A stretch of DNA of 64,000 bases. Origin: Prorocentrum cordatum. Its lineage: Eukaryota; Sar; Dinophyceae; Prorocentrales; Prorocentraceae. Both the position numbers and the translations under genes were made by a program. The notes beneath the pieces are model-generated. The model saw only the letters and a program-made list of their open reading frames with translations. It was not told the origin of the DNA and ran no database searches. The stretch covers positions 62,001 through 126,000 of the forward strand of contig CAUYUJ010016349.1 in assembly GCA_963575745.1 (NCBI GenBank). Reading direction: 5' to 3'. Every line of letters begins with the position of its first letter. The stretch's first letter is position 1. This document shows, piece by piece, positions 50,971 through 60,651 of this stretch.

Positions 50971-51282
50971 CTCTCGCTCCCTGCGCACAATTGCAAATGC
51001 CTCTGGGGAGGGATGAACGGCGGAGGGGTAACATTATTCACCGCTGTTTGACGATCGATAGCGGCCGTTCGTCTCAGAAATCGCATCCGCATCCGAATGA
51101 ACGGGTGTCTCCTGTGCGTGCGGCCTGGTGTCGCGCGCATTCACGCGCGCGCTTCGATCGGGAAAACACACGCGCCGCGGGGCCTCCTATGGGACCCCTC
51201 CTCTCTTTCGTCCCTCCTCTGGGCTCCTGCCTCCTGCCTCAGGGCTCTCCTCTGCTCCTGCCTCAGGGCCCTCCTTTGCCAT
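50018..51282. other. Intron-like stretch with GGA and CT arrays
   Basis: 50,740-50,870 GGA arrays; 50,935-50,970 (TC)n; remaining sequence mixed. No gene recognised. Short inverted CGATCGATGATCGACGCGTC words at 50,536-50,570. Confidence 0.5.
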
Positions 51283-51425
51283 CCAGCCTGCTCGAGAAGC
51301 ACCCGCGGCACGCGTCTTTCCAGAAGCTGGCAACTCGAGTTGCAGGCGAACGGGGAGATACGCTCGACGCATGCACAAGGGGACAGATCAATGCGGGGAT
51401 GAGGAGGGCTCGAGCTCGAAGAGGA
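51283..51425 (+). CDS. Exon-like segment
   Basis: Reads EKHPRHASFQKLATRVAGER then GDTLDACTRGQINAGMRRAR and ARRGVEG, bounded by a CTC-rich stretch on the left and GGAGGAGG on the right. Basic, helical. Unknown family. Confidence 0.35.
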
Positions 51426-51429
51426 GTGG

Positions 51430-52410
51430 AAGGTGTAAAGGGAGGAGGAGGAGGATGCAAGGTGATGGGAGGCATACATACGTTTGCGAGAACGGGAAGG
51501 GCTCGAGTAGTCCTAAGACACTGCTCTCCACCAGATGGCTTGACTACACGCATGTCGGGGTCAGGGGGTGATGCGTGATGTTGTGGCGTTGGTGCGTGAG
51601 CGCGCGTGTGAGCAGGCGAGCGTGCGTCAGTAGGGGTCAATATATTCGCGCGCGCATGCTTACAACTCTAAATATATACACCTGCATATATGCACCTGTA
51701 GATGTGCGCCTGCTTCGTTTACATGCTCACGTTCACGTACGTGTGTACAAATACGTACGCATTCATAAGTGCATACATAGGTGTGTGCACACTAGCGTAC
51801 AGTTGGTATGCGTGCATGACCGCGTGAGTAGTTGCAAATACGTATGCGACTTCGAAGTACGATCTGCATACATGTATGTACATACATGGTGTGCATACAT
51901 GGGCGTATACATATATGCCGTACTATGTTATACCACATGAGTGTGTACATGTATTGTACGGCTACAATTGCATGTATGTATGCGTCGACGTACATTTCCG
52001 TTTATATATATATGACGGAGGAGGATGAGGATGAGGGAAGGAAGGAAGGGACGGAGGGGGAGAGGGAGGGAGGGAGGGCGAGAGTGATATCGAGGGAGTG
52101 AGTGTGAGAGGGAGGGAGGGAGGAAGGAAGGATGGAGGAGGAGGAGGAGGGGAAGGGGAAGGAGGAGGATGATGAGGAGGCGGAGGAGGAGGAGGAGGAG
52201 GAGCAGGAGGAGGAGGAGGAGGAGGAGGAGGAGCGAGGATGATGAAGAGGAGGAGGATGCTAATGATGAGGATGGTGATGATGAGGAGGAGGAGGAGCAA
52301 GATGAGGACCATGGTGAGGCTGATGGGGATGATGATGAGGATGGAGATGAGGAGGGCGAGGAATATGATGAGGATGAGGAATATGTGATGGAGAGGCACT
52401 CGTTTTGTTG
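51430..52410. repeat. TACATA-type and GGA/GAT arrays
   Basis: 51,640-52,010 is an ATACATGTATGTACATACATGG-like alternating array. 52,020-52,400 is GGA, GGAAGGAAGG and GATGAGGAT arrays. No gene seen. Confidence 0.85.
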
Positions 52411-52485
52411 ACCATCTGAAGGCCTGCATGGCCCGCGGCAACTGTTATTTCAAACAAAAACTGGAATATGACAGCAAAATCCGTG
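52411..52485 (+). CDS. Exon-like segment
   Basis: Reads DHLKACMARGNCYFKQKLEY then DSKI between a GAGGATGAGG array and a GCGCGCGTATACATATAT stretch. Very short; codon use mixed. Listed only because repeats delimit it sharply. Confidence 0.25.
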
Positions 52486-53037
52486 CGCGCGCGTATACAT
52501 ATATTAATGTGTGTGTGCATGTGTGTGTTGCGTGTATGCGTGCATGCGTGCATGCGTGTGCGCGCGGGAGGAAGCGGGGATGCAGCGGGAACAGAGCGGT
52601 GCCGCCCAGGTGCAGCAGGTGCACCTGGGCTCGCAGGACATGGCTGGACATCACCGACGACATATACGCAGCTTTTGTTTACACGCGCGGATTGACTAGA
52701 CTTGCCGCGCTTAGGGGTGGGGGGCGCCCACCGATTCCCGAGCTGCCCCATGGGGGGGGGGCACCCTTCCCCCCCCTTCCCCCTTCGGCCCTAGGGGGGC
52801 CGATCTGCCCTCGCCCCATATATACATCGAAACCCCACCGCCCCCCCCCCCCCACCCCCCCTCCCACCGCCCACCCCCCTCCCCCCCTGCCCCCCTGGGT
52901 GGGGTGGAAGGGGGGGTGCGTCAGAAATCCTAAGCACCTGAAAGCCTAGTAAACCTATCCCCATGGGCCCTGCGAGCTCACATCCCTGGCGCGCGCCCCC
53001 CCCCCCTCCCCTGGCCCCCTCGGAGATGCGCCCCCCC

Positions 53038-53086
<49 letters not shown>

Positions 53087-53340
53087 CCCCCGCACCCCTC
53101 TCCCCCCCCCTGTGGGCCCTGAGGGATCGCCCCGAACTCCCATCGCAACCCCAGACTTTGCCCCAGGCCCGCAAGCGCACCCACCCCCCCCCGCCCCCCC
53201 TTCCCCCCACCCCGATCGGCACCCAGCGCCCCCCTGAAGGCCTTCGAAGCTCACCCGAGCACCCCTCAAAGCCCTCGAAGCTCACCCGAACGCCCCTGTG
53301 TGCCCTGGAATAGGCCCCGACCCCCGCACGGGAGACGCGC
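52486..53340. repeat. Alternating GT tract, C-rich region and 47-nt C run
   Basis: 52,500-52,565 TGTGTGTGCATG. 52,720-53,240 is C-rich, with an uninterrupted C run at 53039-53085. At 53,240-53,300 a 38-40 bp unit (TTCGAAGCTCACCCGA then CACCCCT) repeats twice. Long frames here are composition artefacts. A weak frame near 52,600-52,680 (ARRTWLDITDDIYAAF) may be a short exon. Confidence 0.8.
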
Positions 53341-53344
53341 GATA

Positions 53345-54165
53345 CTCTTCGGGCGGTTGATAATTTTCATTGCGTTTTAATGTTTTTTATATGTTTTTTT
53401 TTTAATGTTTTTCATGTTTTTTTTATTGTGTTCTAATGTGTTTCATGTTTTTTATGTATAACGTTTTCTGACGTTTTCTAATGTTTTTTATATGTGTTTT
53501 AATGTTTTCTTGGGTTTTAATGTGTTTTCATGTTTTTTTATATGGTTTTTAATGTTTTCTTGTTGTTTAATGTGTTTTCACGTTTTTTATATGTGTTTTA
53601 ATGTTTTCTTGTGTTTTAATGTTTTTAACGTTTTCTATTGCAGCGTGTTTTATTGTGTTTTAATGTTTTTATATGTGTTTTAATGTATTTATTGTGGTTT
53701 ATTGTGTTTTAATGTTTTTAAATGTGTTTTAATGTTTTCTTGTTTTCTAATGTGTTTTAATGTTTTTTTTAATGTGTTTTAATGTGTTCTTGTGTTCTAA
53801 TGTGTTTTAATGTTTTTTATATGTGTTTTAATGTTTTCTTGTTTTCTAATGTGTTTTCATGTGTTTTATATGTTTTTTAATGTTTTCTTGTGTTCTATTG
53901 TTTTTTAATGTTTTGTATGATAACGTTTTCTATTGTGTTTCAATGTTTTTATATGTGTTTTAATGTTTTATTGTTTTTTCATGTTTTTAACGTTTTTAAT
54001 GGTTTCTAATGTTTTTTAATGTGTTCCCGCTGCCCGTAACGTTTCTTAATGTTTTCTAATGTTTTTTAAATGGTTTTTAATGTGTTTCTTGTTTTTTAAT
54101 GTTTTTCTTGGTTCTTAATGTTTTTTTTTTTAATGTTTTTTGATGTTTTTTAATGTTTTCTACTG
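53345..54165 (+). repeat. T-rich TTTTAATG minisatellite, ~820 bp
   Basis: Almost entirely built from TGTTTTAATG, TTTTCTTG, TTTTTATATG and CTAATG words in irregular order, nearly free of C, and with A almost only in AATG/ATATG. It is a sudden AT-rich, strand-asymmetric island in a very GC-rich region. The open frame at 53,492-53,683 (MCFNVFLGFNVF) is a translation of the repeat. Confidence 0.85.
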
Positions 54166-54765
54166 GGCGGGCTCCCGCGCGCCCTGCGGGCGGCGGAGGG
54201 GGGGGCGCGCGCGCGCGCTCGGCCCCCGTGGGCACCTCGGTACAGCCACCGCAGGACGCGTGGGACCTCGGGGGACACATGTGGAGGCCCTGCAGGGACG
54301 TTGAGCCACGTCGGGAAGATCGAGGGGGATATCGCGCGCGTCGGGCGACCGCGGGGGCGTGTCTGCGCGCGCACTGCGCAGCGCATGCGTGCACGCGCGC
54401 GCTGCCCCTCTAAGTGGCCTGTAGTGCCGCGCTGCAGGCGACGGGGAGATAGATCCCAAATGGTCTGAATATTGCGCGACCGCGAAAAAAAAAGTGCGGG
54501 TCCAAACATGTGCGTGTGTGTGTGCTCGTGTGAGTGAGCGCGCGCGCGTGGGGATGAGGAATAGTGTGTCTATAGGATGGGGAAGCGATGCTGAGTTTCT
54601 GAATATTGCGGGACCGCGAAGACGGCTGGCCGGGCCAGCGCCTGAGGGGGGGGTCGACCACCGCGGGCCTATATTGGCCTCTCCCCCCGCTCTCAGGAGA
54701 TCCTGGATCCCGAACGGTTCTTTCGCCTCCGTGATCTCCCCCCCAAAAAAGAGGGAGGGGGGGTG
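54166..54765. other. Spacer upstream of gene B start, with a 23-bp direct repeat
   Basis: Contains CTGAATATTGCGCGACCGCG at about 54,462 and CTGAATATTGCGGGACCGCG at about 54,599. GC-rich sequence with several ambiguous frames. The last 30 bp before the ATG at 54766 are C then A then G runs (CTCCCCCCCAAAAAAGAGGG). Confidence 0.4.
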
Positions 54766-54951
54766 ATGGCCCCCAAGGGCAAAGCAAAGATGACCCCCGC
54801 CCAGAAGAAGCAACGGGCGAAAGAGCGCCGCGACAACCCTGACATCAGGGCACGCGAGAACGAGATGCAGAGGCTGAGGATCGGTTCAATTGTCACCTCT
54901 TTAGCAATCGATGGCATTCTCGGTTCTGTGTTCTACCGTCATCTTCAATGA
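54766..54951 (+). CDS. First exon-like segment of host-type gene B (basic N-terminus)
   Basis: ATG at 54766 opens 61 codons: MAPKGKAKMTPAQKKQRAKE, RRDNPDIRARENEMQRLRIG, then SIVTSLAIDGILGSVFYRHL and a stop. Strongly basic, helical, with the AAG/GAG bias of other islands. The first part resembles a nuclear or nucleolar N-terminus. Whether the frame truly stops at 54,949 or is spliced at about 54,880 (after RLRIG) is unclear. It is followed on the same strand by islands at 55,164, 55,861, 56,352, 56,637, 56,887, 57,590, 58,571, 58,981, 59,240 and 60,390. Confidence 0.55.
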   Translation: MAPKGKAKMTPAQKKQRAKERRDNPDIRARENEMQRLRIGSIVTSLAIDGILGSVFYRHLQ

Positions 54952-55163
54952 GCACAGGCGAAGATCGAGGTGGACAGTGAGGGTTTGAGGAAGATGAGGA
55001 CGAGGAGGAGAAGGAGGAGGAGGAGGGGGAGGAAAAGGATGGGGAGGAGGAAAAGGAGGAGGAGGAGGAGGAGGAGGAGGGCGAGGAGAAGGAGGCGGAG
55101 GAGGGAGGATGAGGAAGAAGAAAACACGGGAGACCCTGAGGGTATCGGGACCGCAGGACCCAG
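54952..55163 (+). repeat. GGA array (intron-like)
   Basis: GAGGAGGAGAAGG repeats at 54,995-55,110, between two coding-like islands. Confidence 0.8.
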
Positions 55164-55262
55164 ATGAAGGCCAGCAAGGCCGCTGTGCGCAAAGAGTTCA
55201 AGGGCCTCTACGGGCCTGCGAGGAAGGAGTTCGTCAAGGTGTGGCGCGAGACAGGCTCTCGC
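55164..55262 (+). CDS. Exon-like segment, gene B
   Basis: After CCGCAGGACCCAG the frame reads MKASKAAVRKEFKGLYGPAR then KEFVKVWRETGSRGEG, with strong AAG and GAG/CGG/CTC bias. It ends in a GGAAGG array. The next island (55,861) begins NFNHAQC in compatible style, and the two together would give KVWRETG-NFNHAQCNKIERT. Confidence 0.5.
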
Positions 55263-55860
55263 GGAGAAGGAAGGAAGGGATATGCGAGGGAAAGGACGGG
55301 AGAGGGAGGAGGAGGAGGAGGGGGAGGAGGAGGAGCAGGAGGAAGAGGAGGAGAAAAAGGAGGAGGAGGAAAAGGAGGAAGAGGAGGAGGAAACGGAGGA
55401 GGAGGAGGAGGATGAGGAGGATGAGGATGAGGAGGAGGAGGAGGAGGAGGAGGAGGAGGAGGAGGAGAGGGAGGGAGGATGATGATGATCGAGGTGGAAG
55501 AGGATTAGGAGGATGATGGTGATGATGTCGATGTTGATGTTGATGTTGATGCTGATGCTGATGTTGATGTTGTTGATGATTATGATGCTGATGATGGTGA
55601 TGACGATGGTGGCGATGATGTTGGCGATGCTAATGGTGATGGCAGAAGGAAGGGGTGGGGGTGAAGAGGCGAGGGGAGGGATGCGAAGGGAAGAGGGGAC
55701 AGAGGGGAGGGAGGTGAAGATGAGCGCACGGAGGTGAAGAGAAATAAGAGGGGGCGGCGGGGAGGGACGGAGGGGGCGGATGGACGCAGGGGAGGGAGGA
55801 GGATGAAGGGGAGGGAGGGGAGGGGGGCCCCGCGCAGAGGAGAGCGGACGGAGGGGAGGG
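55263..55860 (+). repeat. GGA and GATGTT arrays (intron-like)
   Basis: GGAGGAGGA to about 55,480, GATGTTGATGTTGATGCTG to about 55,640, then GGGAGGGAG to about 55,860. No gene seen. Confidence 0.85.
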
Positions 55861-56022
55861 AACTTCAACCACGCGCAGTGCAACAAGATCGAGCGCACTG
55901 ACAAAGAAACGAGAGACCAGTGGACTTCCGTGTGGAGGAACTTCGATCAGCTCTTGACGGATTTCGGTTGGGAGCCCAGCATCGCGGACACCGACTACGG
56001 GAAAAGGAATGGATTTCGATAG
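55861..56022 (+). CDS. Exon-like segment, gene B (no start codon)
   Basis: Fifty-three codons and a TAG: NFNHAQCNKIERTDKETRDQ, WTSVWRNFDQLLTDFGWEPS, IADTDYGKRNGFR. Trp/Phe-containing and clearly protein-like, with no initiation codon near its start, as expected for an internal exon. The last few residues may be intron read-through. A compact helical domain is likely; family unknown. Confidence 0.5.
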   Translation, partial: NFNHAQCNKIERTDKETRDQWTSVWRNFDQLLTDFGWEPSIADTDYGKRNGFR

Positions 56023-56349
56023 AAGGGGCCGATGCGGATGAGGAGGAGGAGGAGAAGGAGGAGGCGGAGGAGGATACGTGATGTCCATACATATCGGGTG
56101 GCATGATAGCGATGATGATTCTAGGAGGTGGATCACGGAGAGGGAAGCGGCAATGAAGGGAGGTAGATCCAGCATGGTGGGCCATAGACTACACAATGAA
56201 GGGCAAGTAGGGGCACCATCATGTCAGCAGCAGGACCAGGAGGATGAGGAGGAACAGGAAGGATGCGCCTGGGATAAGGGAGGAGGAGGAGGATGGAGGA
56301 GGAAGAGGAGGAGGAGGACGAGGAGGAGGAGGACGAGGAGGAGGAGGAG
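56023..56349 (+). other. GGA array and mixed intron-like sequence
   Basis: GGAGGAGGAGAAGG at 56,040-56,070 and 56,280-56,350, with mixed sequence between. No convincing exon. Confidence 0.5.
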
Positions 56350-56466
56350 AAGTGGCAACAGCAACTGCAACGTTGGGCGCGATGCATCAAAGTGTCTCCA
56401 GGGCGTATGCGCGGGCCGAAGCCGTGCGCGACAACTGCAAGAAAATGAAACGGACTCACGTGAAGG
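56350..56466 (+). CDS. Exon-like segment, gene B
   Basis: Reads VATATATLGAMHQSVSRAYA then RAEAVRDNCKKMKRTHVK, bounded by a GGA array on the left and GTGGGGGTGGTGGG on the right. Helical, basic. The end near AAG|GTGGGG looks like a normal GT donor. Confidence 0.4.
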
Positions 56467-56636
56467 TGGGGGTGGTGGGTTTGGGGAATTCATTGTTTGT
56501 TCACTTCGTGATGGATCCTTTCATTTGGCCGAGAGAATTCCCTGGTGCCCCGTGCACGCGGTCCGCAGAAGGGAGCCCCTGGCTGCGGTGCAGAGGTGGA
56601 AGGGTTTCGGGAGGTGGCGGGGAGAGCGGGGCGGGC

Positions 56637-56726
56637 CAGGTGGACCCCCAGACTGGCGATGAGATCTATCGGCGCCTGACCGAGACGAACGCGGACACCC
56701 AGGCTCGTGCACGCAGCAGGGTATAG
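56637..56726 (+). CDS. Exon-like segment, gene B
   Basis: After GGGCCAG the frame reads VDPQTGDEIYRRLTETNADT then QARARSRV to a TAG at 56,726. Consistent codon use, charged. Separated from the previous island by about 170 bp of weaker sequence. Confidence 0.4.
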   Translation, partial: QVDPQTGDEIYRRLTETNADTQARARSRV

Positions 56727-56886
56727 GAGGAGAGCGACGAAGTCGACGACGACGGCGACAACGGCGACTAGGAGGAGCAAAATGACGTAGGAGGCTGATG
56801 ATCAGTGGCGGCGAGCAGCACTAGTGAACGGCAACTGCAACAATTTAGCAACGGGGAGCAGCAACAGCAATGGATGTCCAGCGCCC

Positions 56887-57000
56887 CCTAGCCGTCAGGC
56901 CAAGCTCAAGAGGATTGAGACGTCCATCAGCAAGGACAAGGCCATCCCTGCTGGTACCAAGACGCAGGCTCGCAGGGACTCCTCGAGCTATGATCTTGGA
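56887..57000 (+). CDS. Exon-like segment, gene B
   Basis: Reads PSRQAKLKRIETSISKDKAI then PAGTKTQARRDSSSYDLG, before GATGATGATGACGG starts. Lys/Arg-rich with AAG bias. The sharp switch to a GAT array supports an exon end at about 57,000. Confidence 0.45.
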
Positions 57001-57589
<589 letters not shown>

Positions 57590-57590
<1 letters not shown>

Positions 57591-57737
57591 GACGGGGAGG
57601 TGGCCGCTGCCAAAGCCGAGCCCATGTCGGAGACGGACCTCGAGGGCAGCGAGTACAGCTACTCCCCATCGAGCGAGGATCCTGGATTGTTCGATGAAGA
57701 GGGAAGACGGACGAGGGTAGCCCGTCCGGGCTCCTAG
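57590..57737 (+). CDS. Exon-like acidic segment, gene B
   Basis: Reads WDGEVAAAKAEPMSETDLEG, SEYSYSPSSEDPGLFDEEGR then RTRVARPGS to a TAG at 57,735. Ser/Glu/Asp-rich with possible phosphorylation sites; biased codons. The first residues may extend to CTGAGTCGCCTGACC at about 57,560. Confidence 0.45.
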
Positions 57738-58085
57738 CCCTTCAGAATGGGTCGGAAATCCGCAACCGAACGACGCGCCCGAGGGCGAGCTATACCGAAG
57801 AGGGGGCCGACTCAGGACGAGGGGCACACCCTCTCGAACTCGTTCGGTCCCCTCTCCAGCTCTCTCGTCCAAGGACGAGTCGTTCGGGCCCCTCCCTTCC
57901 TGGCAGGCGTCTTGCCCCCCCCGAGCCCTTCCGATGAGTTCGGAGGCCTCATGTATGTATGTTATACATACATGCGCATGTGTATATTATATGTGTATGT
58001 GTACATGTATACAAACATGTGTGTATGTATGTACGTGTAAGTATGTGTGTATACAGATCTGGCGGGCCGTGGGTTCCTGGGGTCC

Positions 58086-58135
<50 letters not shown>

Positions 58136-58570
58136 GGGGGGGGGGGGCCTCAGAGGCGGGGGCCACCACAATCTGGCGCGTTCCGTTGACAGGAGGAGGA
58201 CCCCGCTGGAACTGCGTCAACGCAGGCTGGCACCGCCTCCGCGTCGACGAGCGGGGTCGATCCCGTGCTCTCGAAGGCCCTTGCCGATTCGTTGCACATC
58301 TGGACCTTGTTCGATGGGCTCTGCGTCGGGGCTGGGGGGGCATGTCAAGAGGAGCGAGAGGAGGGTTAAGAGAATGTGAGGGGGAAGGAGGGAAAGGGGA
58401 GAATGGGGGCTGGGAGGGGAGGGAGGGGGAGCAGGATGAGGGAGAGGAAGCGGTGGCTATCGACCCACGTGTTTGCATCCATTTGCCAAGATAGTGGCGA
58501 TAGCATCGACAGCAGTTAACATTAGTTGCCCCCGTTTCGTTGCGAGGGCAGTCGCACGTTCGTATCCTGC
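57738..58570. other. Intron-like stretch with TGTATG repeats and a 45-nt G run
   Basis: 57,950-58,050 TGTATGTACGTG-type alternating repeat. G run 58090-58134, then T and twelve more G. 58,180-58,340 holds competing weak frames. GGGAGGGAG to about 58,440. No clear gene. Confidence 0.6.
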
Positions 58571-58708
58571 GGAGGGGAGGTCAAGGAGAACACCTGGTTG
58601 AAGCCGTGGGAGGCGAAGATCCAGGAGACTAAAGCGAACCTCGTTACGATCAAAGAGAACATCACGAAGACTATTCAGGGGAAGTCAGCCCCCCGTCGTC
58701 GTTTTTGA
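58571..58708 (+). CDS. Exon-like segment, gene B
   Basis: Reads GGEVKENTWLKPWEAKIQET then KANLVTIKENITKTIQGKSA and a stop at 58,706. Helical and charged with W-L-K-P-W. The first residues follow TCCTGCGGAG. Good codon bias (AAG, GAG, AAC, ATC). Confidence 0.5.
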   Translation, partial: GGEVKENTWLKPWEAKIQETKANLVTIKENITKTIQGKSAPRRRF

Positions 58709-58980
58709 GTTGGGTTTAGCTCCGAGACAACATGGAATATGTTTGCCACGGGTACACGATTCCAGACGCTTGAACACATTGCGAGTGCAGGGGCTGTGTT
58801 ATAGGCGCTGGAGGAAGAGGAGGACAAGAGAGGGCCTGCCAAACAACTTTCGCGGGCAAGGGGGATGAGGAGTGCGAGGAAGAGGAGGACAAGGGGGGAG
58901 GAGATGGATGAGCTAGGGCATGGTGGTGGCAGCGGTGGCGGCAACGAAGACGAGGATTGCAACAGATGGCCGCGCCGTAG

Positions 58981-59050
58981 GTGTGACAAGAAGGATACCG
59001 CGAAGGCCGAGCAGGTGAATCGGGAGATCCAGCAGGCGCGACCTGCGTGA
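58981..59050 (+). CDS. Exon-like segment, gene B
   Basis: Reads CDKKDTAKAEQVNREIQQAR then PA and a TGA. Preceded by CGCCGTAG. Short but strongly biased and charged; could be a C-terminal exon. Confidence 0.35.
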
Positions 59051-59239
59051 TTAGAGCTCTGGTTCAGGGGATTCGCTCGGAGAAGCTAGGGTTCAGATCA
59101 GATGAACGCGTGATGAGGCTGTTTCTCAAGATTCTTCGAATGTTCTAGGTAGTTTGTTTTGTCTCCGTTCTGCCATTCTTAATTCGTTCTTGTGCTAGTC
59201 CCATTCAAATAGCCCCCCCCCCCCCATATATCCTGACCA
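59051..59239. other. Intron-like or intergenic sequence
   Basis: AT-richer than its surroundings (TTGTTTTGTCTCCG, TTCTTAATTCGTTCTTG), then a C run at about 59,213-59,225. Could be a 3' UTR after the stop at 59,048. Confidence 0.3.
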
Positions 59240-59370
59240 GGCTACGCACCTGTGGAACAGCCTCGCCGAGGTGAAAGCCACCATGGAGAATGCCCTGGGG
59301 TCCAGCGGCCTCGCGCGAGGTTTCGTTCAGGGCGGCCAGCAGGGCCATTGCTGCTGGAGGGTGGAGGTGA
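59240..59370 (+). CDS. Exon-like segment, gene B
   Basis: After CCTGACCAG the frame reads ATHLWNSLAEVKATMENALG then SSGLARGFVQGGQQGHCCWR and VEVSE, ending in a GAG/GGG-rich stretch. Coding-like bias throughout. Donor probably at GGAGGTGAGC (59,363-59,370). Confidence 0.45.
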
Positions 59371-60389
59371 GCGAGAGCGGAAGTCTGGGGGAGAGGGGGA
59401 GGGAGGGATCGAGGGAGAGGGGATTGCGCGAAGAGTGCAATGGGGAAAGGACGGGAGGCAGACCAGCGGTGGGCTCCGAATTACTGCGTGGGAGAATTCC
59501 GAGCTTTGAGTTCAGGCGCGCAGGCCATTTGAAGTTCCAGGATCCTGGTTCTCGGTCCCTTGAGCTGCATGGGGCCCACGTTTCCACACGCAGTGCTGCG
59601 CGATGATACGATGTATTCCCTGGACCCCCAGAGTTTCGATGCCGCGCGGGCTTGGAGTCGAACCCAGGATCTTGATGCAGATATACATGTGTATATAGGT
59701 GTTGTTGGACAATTTTCGGCTCGGCACGCGCGTGCCTAGTATACCCGTTGAGGCAGGGAGCCTCGAGAGTGCACGCCTGAGAAATAGATGTCGCGAGGTA
59801 CCGCCCGCGCCAGAGTCATGGGCCACAGAGAAGCAGAAGCAGCAGGGGAAGGAGGAGGGAGGATAAGTAGGGAAGAGTATGATCGGCAACTGTCAAGAAA
59901 CACGCTGCTCAGGGTATCATCCTTTGTCCCACGAACCTCGCGTATTAGATGAGAAGATGGACGGAACAAGAACACGACACTAGCAGCCGCTACTTGATAT
60001 CGTGTCTCTTACACGCACTTGTCAAACTCCATCGGCCGTAGCCCTCCAGCCGTTCTGGTTCAACATATTGTGACATCAAGTGTGTTAACATGTATCCTTC
60101 AGAATGGCGGCGCGGGCCGCAGCAACGTCAATGCTGTTGCGCGGGGATAGCGCGTCGGCTGGAGGGCCGCTGCCGATGGAGGTTGACCAGTGGCTCGATC
60201 AAAAGGCTGGCCGCCCCCTCGCGTGTCCCACCAAGGGTTGAGGGGCATAGGAGCGGGAGGAAATGCGGAGAGGGCGCCTGGGAGGAAGGGAAGGGGGAAC
60301 GCCTTTGGTGGGCACGCGTGGGAGAGGCGCTCTTTGACCGAGCCAACCGAAGGAGGAACCGCCGACCGACGGCGGAGCTGGGTTGCGGA
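59371..60389. other. Mixed sequence without a recognised gene
   Basis: GGGAGAGGGAGGG at 59,390-59,420, then mixed sequence. A B-box-like GGTTCGACTCC occurs on the minus strand at about 59,650 without the rest of a tRNA. The short + frames at 60,090-60,416 look weakly coding at best. Confidence 0.3.
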
Positions 60390-60480
60390 AGTACCTGCTC
60401 GAGAGATGGAAGCTAGGGAAGCTCACGTCCAAGGAATGGTTGAACGCCTCTGTGAAACCATACCCAAAAATACCCCCAAC
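60390..60480 (+). CDS. Exon-like segment, gene B or upstream exon of the transposase-like gene
   Basis: Reads EVPAREMEAREAHVQGMVER then LCETIPKNTPNRMRIS, ending in a GGA array (60,505-60,580). The next open frame on this strand is the transposase-like protein, preceded by CCGCAG. This island could be joined to it by splicing out the GGA array; phase cannot be verified. Confidence 0.35.
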
Positions 60481-60651
60481 AGGATGAGGATATCAAGAAA
60501 CGAGGGGGATGAGGAGGAGAAGGAGGAGGAGGAGGAGGAGAAGGAGGATGAGGAGGAGGACGAGGAGGAGGGGGAGTAGGGGAGGGATGAGGAGGGAGTT
60601 GTTTGAGGGGTCAAGTTTCCTTTCGATGTCGGGGGCGTTCAGCCGCAGGAC

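Noticed and set aside
53492-53683. Cys/Phe-rich small protein MCFNVFLGFNVF
   Set aside because: It is a direct translation of the T-rich TTTTAATG repeat.
59640-59720. Minus-strand tRNA suggested by GGTTCGACTCC at about 59,650
   Set aside because: The B-box is good, but no A-box, acceptor stem or anticodon arm can be paired in the expected window.
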